A DNA stretch of 64,000 bases from Gammaproteobacteria bacterium (GCA_013289605.1 JABCZS010000002.1:65729-129728), one strand, 5' to 3'; shown: positions 1-9,057, counted from the stretch's first letter. The notes: generated by a model not told the origin, from the letters alone. Program-made: numbers and translations.

Positions 1-1
1 C

Positions 2-586
<585 letters not shown>

Positions 587-590
587 CCCG

Positions 591-606
591 CCCCCTTTAC
601 AAAGGG
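591..606. repeat. short copy of the CCCTTT/AAAGGG palindromic repeat, possible terminator
   Basis: CCCCCTTTACAAAGGG forms a 6-bp perfect stem (CCCTTT/AAAGGG) in the 26-bp gap between convergent wrbA and acpS. It matches the core of the dispersed repeat family found at 28983, 29114, 32871, 53001 and 53084 but lacks the GGGGGGATTTT arm. It may end transcription of both genes, although there is no clear U-tract. Confidence 0.5.
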
Positions 607-612
607 AAGAAA

Positions 613-990
613 TTAAACCTCCAACACCACAAATGCTAACGCATATTCTTTTTCATGAGTAATACTTAAATGCGCAGCGCTGACATTTTTTTGTTGATAT
701 TTTTTTAGGGCTAGGCCGAGAAAATAAAGCTCAGGTTTGCCCGCTGTATCGTGGCGCACGCCAATTTGGGTAAACCCTATTCCCTGACTAAACCCCGTGC
801 CTAAGGCTTTGACTGCCGCTTCCTTCGCTGCAAATCGACCTGATAAGTAACGGGCTTTATCGCCCTGCTGTAAAAAAATAGCGTACTCATCTGTGGTTAA
901 AACCTTTTCTGCGAAACGATCACCAAAGCGCTCAAGGCTTTTAGTGATCCTCGCAATTTGAACGATATCTGTACCTATTCCAATGATCAT
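613..990 (-). CDS. acpS: holo-[acyl-carrier-protein] synthase AcpS
   Basis: Transfers 4'-phosphopantetheine from CoA to the serine of apo-ACP, activating fatty-acid synthesis. The 125-residue length is normal. The signature GIGTDIVQI lies at the N-terminus, with the Mg-binding Asp, and [14 protein letters not shown] at about 53-66 holds the catalytic Glu and Lys. The ATG overlaps the pdxJ stop by four bases (ATGA), so translation is probably coupled, and pdxJ-acpS is a common gammaproteobacterial pair. It is the only phosphopantetheinyl transferase in the window. AcpS-type enzymes usually do not modify NRPS carrier domains, so the NRPS at 37307-47599 probably depends on an Sfp-type enzyme elsewhere. 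Confidence 0.96.
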   Translation of the reverse strand: MIIGIGTDIVQIARITKSLERFGDRFAEKVLTTDEYAIFLQQGDKARYLSGRFAAKEAAVKALGTGFSQGIGFTQIGVRHDTAGKPELYFLGLALKKYQQKNVSAAHLSITHEKEYALAFVVLEV

Positions 991-1733
991 AAAAAACGGG
1001 CCTCGCGCATCAGCGCTTTCATTTCTTTTACTGCCGCATATAATCCGGAAAATAAAGCTCTAGCTACGATAGCATGGCCAATATTAAGCTCGACTATGCC
1101 GGGAATTGCTGCAATCTCAGTGACATTGTGGTAATGCAAACCATGCCCGGCATTGACTTGCAAACCGGCTTCATGGCCTAACATGACCGCTTCATAAATA
1201 CGTGATAATTCTTGTTCACGGGTGCGGGGATCTTTGGCTTCGGCATAACGCCCGGTGTGAATTTCAATATCGGGTGCGCCGGTACGCATCGCACTTTCAA
1301 TTTGTTGTGGATCCGGATCGATAAATAATGAAGCGCGTATTCCCGCTTGATGTAAACGCTCGCACGCCTCTTTAACACGATTAAAATCGCCGGCAACATT
1401 TAAGCCGCCTTCCGTGGTTAATTCTTCGCGTCGCTCGGGGACTAAACAACAATGTGCAGGTTTTAGTTGCTCGGCAATCCGTAACATTTCATCATTGACC
1501 GCACATTCTAAATTTAAACGCGTTTGGATCACGGCTTGTAATAAAGTCACATCACGTAACTGAATATGACGTCGGTCTTCACGCAAATGCACGGTGATGC
1601 CATCTGCGCCCGCTTCTTCAGCAATAATGGCCGCTTGCAGGGGTTCTGGATAAACGGTGCCACGTACTTCACGTAGGGTGGCGATATGATCAATATTTAC
1701 GCCTAATAAAATGGGTTTTACTTCTACAGTCAT
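987..1733 (-). CDS. pdxJ: pyridoxine 5'-phosphate synthase PdxJ
   Basis: Condenses 3-amino-2-oxopropyl phosphate with 1-deoxyxylulose 5-phosphate to pyridoxine 5'-phosphate in the DXP-dependent vitamin B6 route. [17 protein letters not shown] near the N-terminus, [16 protein letters not shown] and EIHTGRYA are family motifs of this (beta/alpha)8 barrel. I chose the ATG at 1733 ([11 protein letters not shown]) because a GGAG lies nine bases upstream. The frame is open 25 residues further up, but that extension is not PdxJ-like. Length is then 248 residues, normal for the family. It overlaps acpS by four bases. Its substrate DXP links it to the MEP-pathway genes dxr, ispD and ispF also present here. 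Confidence 0.95.
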   Translation of the reverse strand: MTVEVKPILLGVNIDHIATLREVRGTVYPEPLQAAIIAEEAGADGITVHLREDRRHIQLRDVTLLQAVIQTRLNLECAVNDEMLRIAEQLKPAHCCLVPERREELTTEGGLNVAGDFNRVKEACERLHQAGIRASLFIDPDPQQIESAMRTGAPDIEIHTGRYAEAKDPRTREQELSRIYEAVMLGHEAGLQVNAGHGLHYHNVTEIAAIPGIVELNIGHAIVARALFSGLYAAVKEMKALMREARFL

Positions 1734-1786
1734 GTCTGGCATCTCCAGTGAAAATCTGGAGTATAACAAGAATAAGGGATGGGATA

Positions 1787-2539
1787 CTATCCATAAATCA
1801 GCTGGCAATTAAAATTGCCGCCGGCATCGGTTGTGCCTATAAGGGTCACCCGACTCGTGTTGTTAAATACTTGTGGGCTTTGTCCCCCGACAGGCACACA
1901 TTGTGCTGAACCTGCACCGCCAGGACGTAAAAATAACATGAGGCTACTGACGTCTGAAGATCGTGGGATCTCCACGGATTGATCTTGACTGTGATTTCTC
2001 AAGTGAATATAGCCTTCCCAAGGCATACGCCGCACATTGGTATAAAAATATTGGTACGCTAAATCAATGTCTTCAGCCATCGTGCCTGTGAAATTTGTTT
2101 GTATCGCAACAATTAATGGGGCTATTGCTGCAGGAGGCGCGGCATTAGCCGGTGTTCCAGGAATTGCTATATCTTGCGCAGGCTGCATGCCAGCGGGATA
2201 AGTGCCGGAAGATTGATAAGGTAATTCTGAATCATCCGAAGTTTGTACATTAGGCGATTGATAACCTGAAAGTGCACCTTGATTAGGTGAAGATAGGGAA
2301 TTATCCTCTGGGATCCCTTCTGCAGTAGGTTGCATGACCGCTGGATTTAAACCTGTTGGGGCTAAAGGTAAAGATTGATTGCCGGGCATTTGCACAGGGG
2401 GCATAGATACATTGTTTTGATCCACGCCAGGAAAATTATCTAAAGGCGTATCATTAGGGATATCCTCATTGGAATAAGCATACACGGGCAAAACAAAGAT
2501 TATCCCTACACTCAATAATAATGTGCTTATAATGGACAT
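1787..2539 (-). CDS. secreted Pro/Gln/Asn-rich protein of unknown function
   Basis: Not recognised. The 250-residue product starts with a typical signal peptide ([23 protein letters not shown], cleavage probably after YAYS or nearby). A low-complexity linker of about 120 residues rich in P, N, Q, S and G follows, then a compact C-terminal domain (about 140-250) with an [12 protein letters not shown]...[19 protein letters not shown] stretch and two cysteines, which could form a disulfide. Only three bases separate it from the csrA stop, and its likely SD (GAGTG) lies inside the csrA end, so it is probably translated together with csrA. I infer periplasmic or outer-membrane export. No catalytic motif is visible. 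Confidence 0.75.
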   Translation of the reverse strand: MSIISTLLLSVGIIFVLPVYAYSNEDIPNDTPLDNFPGVDQNNVSMPPVQMPGNQSLPLAPTGLNPAVMQPTAEGIPEDNSLSSPNQGALSGYQSPNVQTSDDSELPYQSSGTYPAGMQPAQDIAIPGTPANAAPPAAIAPLIVAIQTNFTGTMAEDIDLAYQYFYTNVRRMPWEGYIHLRNHSQDQSVEIPRSSDVSSLMLFLRPGGAGSAQCVPVGGQSPQVFNNTSRVTLIGTTDAGGNFNCQLIYG

Positions 2540-2542
2540 GCA

Positions 2543-2752
2543 TTATTCACTCGTATTATCGGTTTGTGGTGCTACGCCTGTGAGTCCTTTTTCACGTTGG
2601 ATCCGTTGAAAAATTTCCTCACGATGCACGGCCACATCTTTAGGTGCATTCACACCAATACGGACTTGATTACCTTTAACACCCAGGACGGTAATAGCAA
2701 CATTATCCCCCACCATTAAGGTTTCGCCTACCCGTCTTGTTAAAATCAGCAT
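2543..2752 (-). CDS. csrA: carbon storage regulator CsrA
   Basis: Small dimeric RNA-binding protein that binds GGA motifs in mRNA leaders. In Legionella and Coxiella relatives CsrA controls the switch between replicative and transmissive phases. The product has 69 residues; [16 protein letters not shown] is the canonical N-terminus (R6/R7 beta1 RNA contacts) and [11 protein letters not shown] carries the conserved R44-equivalent region. The SD AAGGAG lies seven bases upstream of the ATG. It follows lysC on the same strand, the order seen in many gammaproteobacteria (alaS-lysC-csrA), though here the PHB genes separate alaS from lysC. No typical CsrA-sequestering sRNA was seen in the window. 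Confidence 0.97.
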   Translation of the reverse strand: MLILTRRVGETLMVGDNVAITVLGVKGNQVRIGVNAPKDVAVHREEIFQRIQREKGLTGVAPQTDNTSE

Positions 2753-2822
2753 CTCTATTCTCCTTAAATCCTTGATGCAAAAAACTCAGAACTTAATCTT
2801 TAAACCTATAAGTTCCTCTTCT

Positions 2823-4061
2823 TTAGCGCGACAAGTACTCTTGGTTGGGTTCATTTTCCAAACCAAAAGCAGCATGCAGCGCACGTACGCCTAACTCTAA
2901 ATACTTTTCGTCCACTAATACCGAAATCTTTATCTCAGAAGTAGAAACTAATTGAATATTTATTCCTTCTTGACCTAAAACCTCAAACATTTGTGTGGCT
3001 ACCCCGGGATGAGAACGCATACCGGCTCCCACCAAAGAAATTTTAGCCACCCTAGCATCGCCCCGCACTTCACGTGCACGCAGGGTCTGCGCTTTCCCCT
3101 GCAATACTTCCATTACGGTATTATAGTCATTCTTATGCACGGTAAAGGTTAAATCAGTGGTGCCTGCTATGCTCGGATTTTGCACGATCATATCCACATC
3201 AATATTTAACTGACTCACTGAGCCCAACAACTCCGCACCCATACCGGGACGATCGGCAACGCCTAAAATACTGACCCTGGCTTCATCACGGTTAAATGCA
3301 ATACCCGATACTACTGAATGTTTCATTAGTCTTTCCTCTAAAGCAATCAACGTGCCAGCACCCTCTTCAAAAGTCGATAGCACACGTAAAGGCACCTGGT
3401 AGCGCCCAGCCAATTCCACGGAGTGGATTTGCAATACTTTGGCCCCTAAACTGGCCATTTCTAGCATTTCTTCAAACGTAATTTGTGATAATAAGCGCGC
3501 TTGCGGCACGATGCGTGGATCGGTGGTATACACACCCGCCACATCGGTATAAATTTGACACTCTTTTGCTTTTAATGCGCCAGCGAGCGCAACCGCTGTG
3601 GTATCAGAGCCTCCTCGGCCGAGCGTGGTTACATGCCCATGCTCATTTACGCCTTGAAAGCCTGCCACCACCACGATATAACCGGCCTTTAGGTCGTTCA
3701 AGATATTTTCAGGAGGGATTTCCTCAATGCTCGCTTTGGTATGAACGTTATCCGTCAAAATCGGTACTTGTGCGCCATTATAACAACGCGCTTTGGCGCC
3801 TAATCCATTTAACGCAATGGCAAGTAAAGCACTGCTGGCCTGCTCACCGCTTGCAAGTAAGGCGTCAAGCTCACGCCCATTGGGGCGCTCACTTAAACCT
3901 TTTGCTAAATGTAATAATCGGTCTGTTTCACCTTGCATGGCCGATACCACCACCACAGTAGGTTGCTGCTGACTTGCCGCTAGTACCTTACGGGCAACAT
4001 GAGCAATGCGCTCAATACTCCCCATGGAACTACCGCCATATTTTTGTACAATAAGCGTCAC
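2823..4061 (-). CDS. lysC: aspartate kinase LysC
   Basis: Phosphorylates L-aspartate, the first step toward lysine/diaminopimelate, threonine and methionine. The N-terminal amino-acid-kinase domain begins LIVQKYGGSSMGS (1-14) and includes VVVAGFQGV, GRGGSDTTAVALA and the YTDVAGVYTTDPR segment. Two C-terminal ACT domains (about 255-412) imply allosteric feedback; which amino acid inhibits cannot be read. Its 412 residues match monofunctional Pseudomonas-type enzymes. The start codon is GTG with an upstream AAGGAAAA. A candidate promoter sits at 4095-4123, and csrA follows 70 bases downstream. Confidence 0.95.
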   Translation of the reverse strand: MTLIVQKYGGSSMGSIERIAHVARKVLAASQQQPTVVVVSAMQGETDRLLHLAKGLSERPNGRELDALLASGEQASSALLAIALNGLGAKARCYNGAQVPILTDNVHTKASIEEIPPENILNDLKAGYIVVVAGFQGVNEHGHVTTLGRGGSDTTAVALAGALKAKECQIYTDVAGVYTTDPRIVPQARLLSQITFEEMLEMASLGAKVLQIHSVELAGRYQVPLRVLSTFEEGAGTLIALEERLMKHSVVSGIAFNRDEARVSILGVADRPGMGAELLGSVSQLNIDVDMIVQNPSIAGTTDLTFTVHKNDYNTVMEVLQGKAQTLRAREVRGDARVAKISLVGAGMRSHPGVATQMFEVLGQEGINIQLVSTSEIKISVLVDEKYLELGVRALHAAFGLENEPNQEYLSR

Positions 4062-4373
4062 GATTTTTCCTTAACTATAAGAAATGTAACTCATAGGATA
4101 ATCGATAACTAGAATGAGCTCAAGCACATCACACCCAATGGCGTTGCCCCTTTGCAGGAGTGACAGCGCGGGTGTGCTCTCAGGGCAGAGCAGGAAGTGC
4201 AAGTAGCGCAGGGGATTTTTTAAACTAGGGATCACATCGCACAGGGATCATGAAATATTATATTCTTGATTTATCGCCGCACAACTCCATGGTGAAATAT
4301 TGAGTGCGCCAAGGCCATACTATCTTGTAGTATGTAATGGCCCTGGAACTCATGTGTTACAAAAATAAAGCAC
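4062..4373. other. intergenic space between phaB and lysC
   Basis: This 312-base gap carries no convincing ORF. Besides the candidate lysC promoter at 4095-4123, it holds a 7-bp hairpin CATACTA/TAGTATG (4316-4334, 5-base loop) just downstream of the phaB stop. No U-tract follows, so it is at best a weak terminator. The remainder shows nothing I can name. Confidence 0.5.
4095..4123 (-). promoter_or_regulatory. candidate sigma70-type promoter for lysC-csrA
   Basis: On the minus strand, TTGAGC (4118-4123), a 17-base spacer and TATCCT (4095-4100) precede the GTG start of lysC by about 35 bases, giving a leader near 27 nt that includes the SD. The -35 has five of six consensus bases, and the -10 four of six. 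Read by eye; no start site has been measured. Confidence 0.4.
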
Positions 4374-5120
4374 TCAACTCATATACTGGCCGCCATTGGC
4401 GGAAATAATTGAACCGGTAATAAATTGACACTCTGGGTGCGCAAGAAAGGTGACTACACGGGCCACGTCTGCAGGCTCGCCCAAACGTCCTACCGGTATG
4501 GCACTAATAATGCCTGTTAAAATATTTTCCGGAATTTCCGTCATCATTTTGGTTTTAATATAACCTGGAGAAACCGTATTAACCGTCACGCCTTTTTTAG
4601 CGACTTCTTGTGCCAGCGCCATAGTAAAGCCATGCATCCCTGCTTTTGCTGCAGAATAATTCGTCTGTCCAAACTGGCCTTTTTGACCATTCATGGAAGA
4701 AATATTGATGATACGTCCAAACGCGCGATCGCACATTCCATTTATAACCTGGTGTGTCACATTAAACGCACTATTTAAATTAGTGTTGATGACTTCAAGC
4801 CAATGCGCTGGAGTCATTTTACGAAATGAAGCATCACGCATAATGCCGGCATTATTGACTAAAATATCAATCGGGCCTAAGTGTTGTTCCACATTGGCAA
4901 TCATTAAACCGCAAGACCCATAATCACAGACATCGCCGTAGGCGATCATGATGTCATGGCCTGATTGTTTCTGCTGTGCTTGCCAAGCTTGTGCAGCCTG
5001 ATGATCTCCGCCTTTGCTATATCCGGCAGCGACCTGATAACCTTCCTGCGCTAAAGCCTGACATATTGCCGTGCCTATGCCCCCAGTTCCGCCGGTCACT
5101 AATGCGACTTTTTTCTTCAT
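4374..5120 (-). CDS. phaB: acetoacetyl-CoA reductase PhaB
   Basis: NADPH-dependent short-chain dehydrogenase reducing acetoacetyl-CoA to (R)-3-hydroxybutyryl-CoA, the monomer for polyhydroxybutyrate. The 248-residue Rossmann protein has the nucleotide motif TGGTGGIG (9-16), NNAG (89-92) and the catalytic S142-Y155-K159 set (NYSAAK). It resembles PhaB more than FabG by the ALVTGGTGGIGTAIC start and the C-terminal ITGSIISANGGQYM. The SD AAGGAG lies seven bases before the ATG. It follows phaA by 19 bases and is surely cotranscribed with it. FabG function is the alternative, but thiolase, synthase and phasin neighbours favour PHB synthesis. Confidence 0.92.
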   Translation of the reverse strand: MKKKVALVTGGTGGIGTAICQALAQEGYQVAAGYSKGGDHQAAQAWQAQQKQSGHDIMIAYGDVCDYGSCGLMIANVEQHLGPIDILVNNAGIMRDASFRKMTPAHWLEVINTNLNSAFNVTHQVINGMCDRAFGRIINISSMNGQKGQFGQTNYSAAKAGMHGFTMALAQEVAKKGVTVNTVSPGYIKTKMMTEIPENILTGIISAIPVGRLGEPADVARVVTFLAHPECQFITGSIISANGGQYMS

Positions 5121-5139
5121 GCTTGGTCTCCTTAACTAC

Positions 5140-6327
5140 TTATGATTCAATTCTTTCTACTGCAATCGCAGTCGCTTCTCCGCCACCTATGCATAATGCC
5201 GCGACACCGCGTTGTAATTTATATTTCTCTAACGCATTTAATAATGTCACAACAATACGTGCACCAGATGCACCGATAGGATGGCCTAATGCGCACGCGC
5301 CTCCATGCACATTCACTTTATCGACGGGTAAATTTAAATCATGCATCGCAGCCATGGTGACGACCGCAAAGGCTTCGTTGATTTCATATAAATCCACCAT
5401 GTCTGTGGTCCAATTAATGTCTTGCAGTAATTTTTTTATCGCACCGACTGGCGCAGTCGTAAACCAAGCCGGTTCTTGTGAAAATTGTGACAGACCGATG
5501 ATTTTAGCATGGGGCTTTAAGCCTCGTTTTTTAGCTTCTGATTCGCGCATGATCACCACCGCTGCAGCCCCGTCTGAAATGGAACTGGAATTGGCTGCGG
5601 TGACGGTACCGTCTGGTTTAAAGGCGGGTTGTAGCAAAGGAATTTTTTCTATTTTTGCTTTTAACGGTCCTTCATCAGTGTCGATGATTTTTTCAACTTT
5701 ATCCTTTACCGTGATAGGCGTAATTTCTGTTGCAAAAATACCCTGTTTAATGGCCTCTTGTGCACGGGTGAGGGATCGGATCGCAAAAGCATCTTGGGCT
5801 TGCCGGCTAAAACCATAGCGCTCAGCGGTCGCATCTGCAAAGACGCCCATCAATTTGCCTTTATCATAAGCATCTTCTAAACCATCAGCCAACATACTGT
5901 CCAATACCTTGCCATGACCTAAACGCATGCCCGCACGCATATTAGGCAATAAATACGGCGCATTAGTCATGCTTTCCATTCCGCCTGCAACCATAATATT
6001 ACTGGCGCCCGTAGAAATTAAACTGTGTGCCAGCATAATGGCTTTCATTCCTGAGCCACATAATTTATTGAGTGTGCTACATGAGGTGCTATAGGGTAAA
6101 CCTGCACCTAATGCCGCTTGCCGCGCAGCGGCTTGGCCTAAACCCCCAGATAACACACAGCCCATGATCACTTCATCGATATCTTCAGGTTTTAAATGCG
6201 CACGTTGCACGGCAGCGTGTATGGCTGCTGCACCTAATTGCGTGCTGGTAACCTTAGCTAACTCGCCTTGAAATGAACCCATAGGCGTGCGAGCGATGCT
6301 CACGATTACGAGGCAATCATTTGGCAT
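5140..6327 (-). CDS. phaA: acetyl-CoA C-acetyltransferase (beta-ketothiolase) PhaA
   Basis: Condenses two acetyl-CoA to acetoacetyl-CoA, the first step of PHB synthesis. The 395 residues align well with biosynthetic thiolases: nucleophile C90 in STLNKLCGSG, H349 in GHPIGASGAR and C379 in CIGGGEA, spaced exactly as in the Zoogloea enzyme (89/348/378). The last motif reads GGGEATAIAVE instead of the usual GGGMGIALAVE, a small deviation next to the active site. The SD GGAG is seven bases upstream. It is divergent from phaC across a 182-base gap and leads a phaA-phaB unit with a candidate promoter at 6361-6389. Confidence 0.94.
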   Translation of the reverse strand: MPNDCLVIVSIARTPMGSFQGELAKVTSTQLGAAAIHAAVQRAHLKPEDIDEVIMGCVLSGGLGQAAARQAALGAGLPYSTSCSTLNKLCGSGMKAIMLAHSLISTGASNIMVAGGMESMTNAPYLLPNMRAGMRLGHGKVLDSMLADGLEDAYDKGKLMGVFADATAERYGFSRQAQDAFAIRSLTRAQEAIKQGIFATEITPITVKDKVEKIIDTDEGPLKAKIEKIPLLQPAFKPDGTVTAANSSSISDGAAAVVIMRESEAKKRGLKPHAKIIGLSQFSQEPAWFTTAPVGAIKKLLQDINWTTDMVDLYEINEAFAVVTMAAMHDLNLPVDKVNVHGGACALGHPIGASGARIVVTLLNALEKYKLQRGVAALCIGGGEATAIAVERIES

Positions 6328-6360
6328 ATTTTTTCTCCAGCAGGTGTGTTAATGTTGCTA

Positions 6361-6389
6361 ACCTTACGGCGCGTCGTTCTAAATGTCAA
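6361..6389 (-). promoter_or_regulatory. candidate promoter for phaA-phaB
   Basis: On the minus strand, a perfect TTGACA (6384-6389), a 17-base spacer and TAAGGT (6361-6366), about 35 bases before the phaA ATG. The -10 is weak, but the same TTGACA-17-TAAGST layout precedes the phasin gene (8531-8559), which suggests co-regulation of the module. Confidence 0.42.
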
Positions 6390-6509
6390 GAAGCAGCTCG
6401 AACCCAGGAAAAAGGCAATGATCGTTTAATTAAATCCGCGCACATAAATAGACGACTGCTAAAATTTATGCCAAAGTTATGAAGAAATTGGTACCTATGA
6501 GGATATTAC

Positions 6510-7556
6510 ATGATGCAGAACATCGATTGGCAACACTACATGATGCCCTATCAACAACAGCTTATGGAACTCTCGTCGCTGTTTGAAAAATTTCCCCGTG
6601 CAGAAATTCTAGAGTGCGAGAAAGAAGTGGTATATACGCAAGATAAAATTAAGCTTTATCACTATATTCCCCTTAATCCTAAGCCCCAAGCCAAACCGCT
6701 ACTTATCATGTTTGCGCTGGTCAATCGGCCTTATGTTATTGATATCCAACCCAATCGATCTTTAATTCGCCCTTTGCTGGAAGCAGGTTTTGAAGTGTAT
6801 TTGATCGACTGGGGTTATCCTGATGCAAGCGATGCCCATCTTAGGTTAGAAGATTATATTTTAGATTATCTGGATCATTGTGTGGATTTTATACGCACCC
6901 AATCTGGGCACGATGCCATAGATTTACTGGGCATCTGTCAAGGCGGTACCTTTAGCTTGTGTTATACCGCATTATTTCCTGAGAAAATTAATAAGCTAGT
7001 TACCATGGTCACTGCAGTTGATTTTCATACGCCAGGCAATACCCTGTATGAGCTAGTTGCCCCCTTGGATCTGGAAAATATCATTCAACACTATCAAAAT
7101 ATGCCGGGTTGGATACTTAATTTGTTATTTTTCAGCTTAAAACCGAGTGCGAGCCATTGGTTAAAATATCAACGTATGCTTAAAGAAGATCCTCAGTCTG
7201 AAAAAATGGCCCTCTTTTTGCGCATGGAACATTGGTTATATGATACAACCGATCAAGCTGGCACGGCATTTGTGCAATACATCACTGACATGTATCAACA
7301 TAATAAATTAGTTCGGAATCAATTTTATTTAAATGATCGATTAGTCGATTTAAAACAAATTACTCATCCCGTATTGAATATTTTTGCGCTGCAAGATGAT
7401 ATTATTCCCCCTAGCGCTTCGCAATGTTTGCCGCAGTATATTTGTTCGAAAGATTATCAACAACTCACTTTTGATGGCGGCCACATCGGCATTTATACCT
7501 CACAGCGCGCACAGCAGCAAATTCCACCGGTCATTTCGAAATGGCTCATGCAATAA
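6510..7556 (+). CDS. phaC: class III-like poly(3-hydroxyalkanoate) synthase PhaC
   Basis: Polymerises (R)-3-hydroxybutyryl-CoA into PHB on granules. The 348-residue alpha/beta-hydrolase has the synthase lipase-like box GICQGG with C143, D296 in LQDDIIPP and H325 in GGHIGIY. The spacing matches the class III triad (about 149/302/331 in Allochromatium). Length is typical of class III/IV PhaC (about 355), shorter than class I/II. These classes need a partner, PhaE or PhaR. No long PhaE is next to it, so the partner is either the 129-residue phasin-like protein at 8600 or encoded elsewhere. The SD GAGG sits seven bases before the first of two adjacent ATGs. Confidence 0.9.
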   Translation: MMQNIDWQHYMMPYQQQLMELSSLFEKFPRAEILECEKEVVYTQDKIKLYHYIPLNPKPQAKPLLIMFALVNRPYVIDIQPNRSLIRPLLEAGFEVYLIDWGYPDASDAHLRLEDYILDYLDHCVDFIRTQSGHDAIDLLGICQGGTFSLCYTALFPEKINKLVTMVTAVDFHTPGNTLYELVAPLDLENIIQHYQNMPGWILNLLFFSLKPSASHWLKYQRMLKEDPQSEKMALFLRMEHWLYDTTDQAGTAFVQYITDMYQHNKLVRNQFYLNDRLVDLKQITHPVLNIFALQDDIIPPSASQCLPQYICSKDYQQLTFDGGHIGIYTSQRAQQQIPPVISKWLMQ

Positions 7557-7568
7557 AGAGGACGTTTA

Positions 7569-8534
7569 ATGGGATCGGAAAATTTTCAGCCCTGTATGTG
7601 GCTTGCCAATGGTCATTTACAAACCTGGGCTGGGGCACTCTTCCCTCGCGGTCATCAACAAACGACTCTTGTGCAAATTCCATTACCTGATGGTGATACT
7701 TTAGAATTACATGAATTAGAAGCACCAAAGGGCGCGCCTATTCTATTTCTATTGCATGGTCTGGAAGGCTCCGTGCAATCGGCTTATATTCAAGGCATGT
7801 TGCAGTACGCAAAAGCACACCAACTACGTGCCGTTGTACCGCATTTGCGCGGCAGCAGCGGTCGCATCAATCATATTCCACAAAGTTATCATGCAGGAAA
7901 AACATTAGACGTAGAAATTGCGCTTAATACTATACACACGCGTTATCCTGGAGTGGCTTGTGTGGCGGTGGGGTATTCTTTGGGCGCTAATTTATTATTA
8001 AAATATTTAGGTGAACAGCCTACGCAACAATATATAGAAGCCGCTGTGGCCGTGTGTGCACCGTTTGATTTAGCAGCGACCGCCGCACGATTAAATCAGG
8101 GTGTAGGAAAAATTTATGAGCATGCGTTTGTAGCCAGTTTAAAACAGATGATAGCCTATAAACTTGCATTAAAAATGCCTATGCCTGTAGATTGGGCAGA
8201 ACTTGCCAATATAAAAACGATGCATGATTTTGACGATAAAGTGACCGCCCCCTTGCATAATTTTTTAAATGCAAAAGATTATTATGCGCAGAGCAGTTGT
8301 CTACAATTTCTACCGCACATTCAAATCCCTACGCTCTTGATTAACGCAGAAGATGATCCGATTATTCCCAAAGAAGTGATCCCCAAGCGCACTGAGCTTA
8401 ATGCGCAGATTAAGCTTGATCTGCAACAGTACGGGGGGCATGTGGGGTTTATTAGTTGCCAGGGTGTCGGCAAGCTTCACTATTGGTTAGAGGAGCGGAT
8501 CCCCCGCTTTCTTGCCCCCAATCTTATCATTTGA
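7569..8534 (+). CDS. YheT-family alpha/beta hydrolase
   Basis: A 321-residue hydrolase of the YheT/ABHD1-3 group, probably an esterase. The N-terminal WLANGHLQTW motif is diagnostic, followed by the oxyanion region LFLLHGLEGS (about 59-68), the nucleophile elbow GYSLGANLL (S137), an acidic residue in NAEDDPIIP (about D262/D263) and H291 in GGHVGF. It starts 12 bases after the phaC stop in the same direction and sits before the phasin gene, so a role in the PHB module, for example handling short-chain esters or oligomers, is plausible. That role is inferred from position only; YheT proteins also occur away from pha genes. Confidence 0.85.
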   Translation: MGSENFQPCMWLANGHLQTWAGALFPRGHQQTTLVQIPLPDGDTLELHELEAPKGAPILFLLHGLEGSVQSAYIQGMLQYAKAHQLRAVVPHLRGSSGRINHIPQSYHAGKTLDVEIALNTIHTRYPGVACVAVGYSLGANLLLKYLGEQPTQQYIEAAVAVCAPFDLAATAARLNQGVGKIYEHAFVASLKQMIAYKLALKMPMPVDWAELANIKTMHDFDDKVTAPLHNFLNAKDYYAQSSCLQFLPHIQIPTLLINAEDDPIIPKEVIPKRTELNAQIKLDLQQYGGHVGFISCQGVGKLHYWLEERIPRFLAPNLII

Positions 8535-8559
8535 CATTTTACATCTATTACCCTAAGCT
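8531..8559 (+). promoter_or_regulatory. candidate promoter for the phasin gene
   Basis: A perfect TTGACA (8531-8536) overlaps the hydrolase stop, followed by a 17-base spacer and TAAGCT (8554-8559). A TAAGCT/AGCTTA inverted repeat (8554-8559 and 8568-8573) covers the presumed start site. The layout mirrors the phaA promoter, allowing phasin to be expressed separately from phaC. Confidence 0.42.
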
Positions 8560-8599
8560 TAAAGCTGAGCTTATTGGCCAATAAAATCTACAGGAGCGC

Positions 8600-8989
8600 A
8601 TGATGAATACTCAATTTTTTGAACAAATGAATGATTTGAATCGTAATTTATATAAACCTATGGCTCAGTTAAGCCAGCTTGCTATGCAAACAGCTGAAAC
8701 TTATACCCGCCAAAGTATCAGTGCAGGCAATGAGTTATTTGCTCTTTACGCCAATTACGCACAAAAATTAACTACTAATGCTCAGGACTTAAAAAATCCT
8801 TCAGACATTATGAATTTACAAGCCAGTTTCTGGAATGAATTGTCTAACAAATGTCTGAAGAATGTGAATAGCTGGGTAGGCGCGCAGCAAGATGCGTTTT
8901 CTGCTTACGCTAACTTATTCAGTCAAAATGTTAAAACCTATTCTGATGAAGTACAAAGCAAAGCAAAATCTGTGAAGATTGGCGAATAG
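8600..8989 (+). CDS. phasin family granule-associated protein
   Basis: Phasins are amphipathic helical proteins coating PHB granules, controlling granule number and sometimes activating synthase. The 129-residue product is helical throughout, rich in A, Q, N, S and K, without cleavable signal. It has the phasin-like pattern FFEQMNDLNRN...LSQLAMQTAETYTRQSISAGNELFALYANYAQKL (aa 6-55), NPSDIMNLQASFWNE (about 66-80) and a C-terminal FSQNVKTYSDEVQSKAKS. AGGAG lies just upstream of two consecutive ATGs (8600, 8603). A strong terminator follows. It could also act as the PhaC partner subunit; it is much smaller than PhaE and smaller than PhaR. Confidence 0.83.
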   Translation: MMNTQFFEQMNDLNRNLYKPMAQLSQLAMQTAETYTRQSISAGNELFALYANYAQKLTTNAQDLKNPSDIMNLQASFWNELSNKCLKNVNSWVGAQQDAFSAYANLFSQNVKTYSDEVQSKAKSVKIGE

Positions 8990-9010
8990 TTTTTTCTTGT
9001 TTCTAGTATT

Positions 9011-9040
9011 AAAAGCGCAGCAATTAGCTGCGTTTTTTTT
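9011..9040. terminator. intrinsic terminator after the phasin gene
   Basis: The perfect 6-bp stem CGCAGC (9016-9021)/GCTGCG (9027-9032) with loop AATTA is followed by eight T on the plus strand. On the minus strand it is followed by CTTTTAAT, so it may also end alaS, which converges here. Confidence 0.85.
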
Positions 9041-9057
9041 GTTGATAGCACCCCTAC

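Noticed and set aside
3485..3961. 158-codon open frame opposite lysC
   Set aside because: Antisense shadow of a well conserved aspartate kinase gene.
4316..4334. CATACTA/TAGTATG hairpin after phaB as a terminator
   Set aside because: A/T-rich 7-bp stem without a U-tract; recorded only in the intergenic note.
4976..5818. Long open frame (280 codons) opposite phaB and phaA
   Set aside because: Antisense shadow of phaB/phaA; composition and lack of SD do not support a gene.
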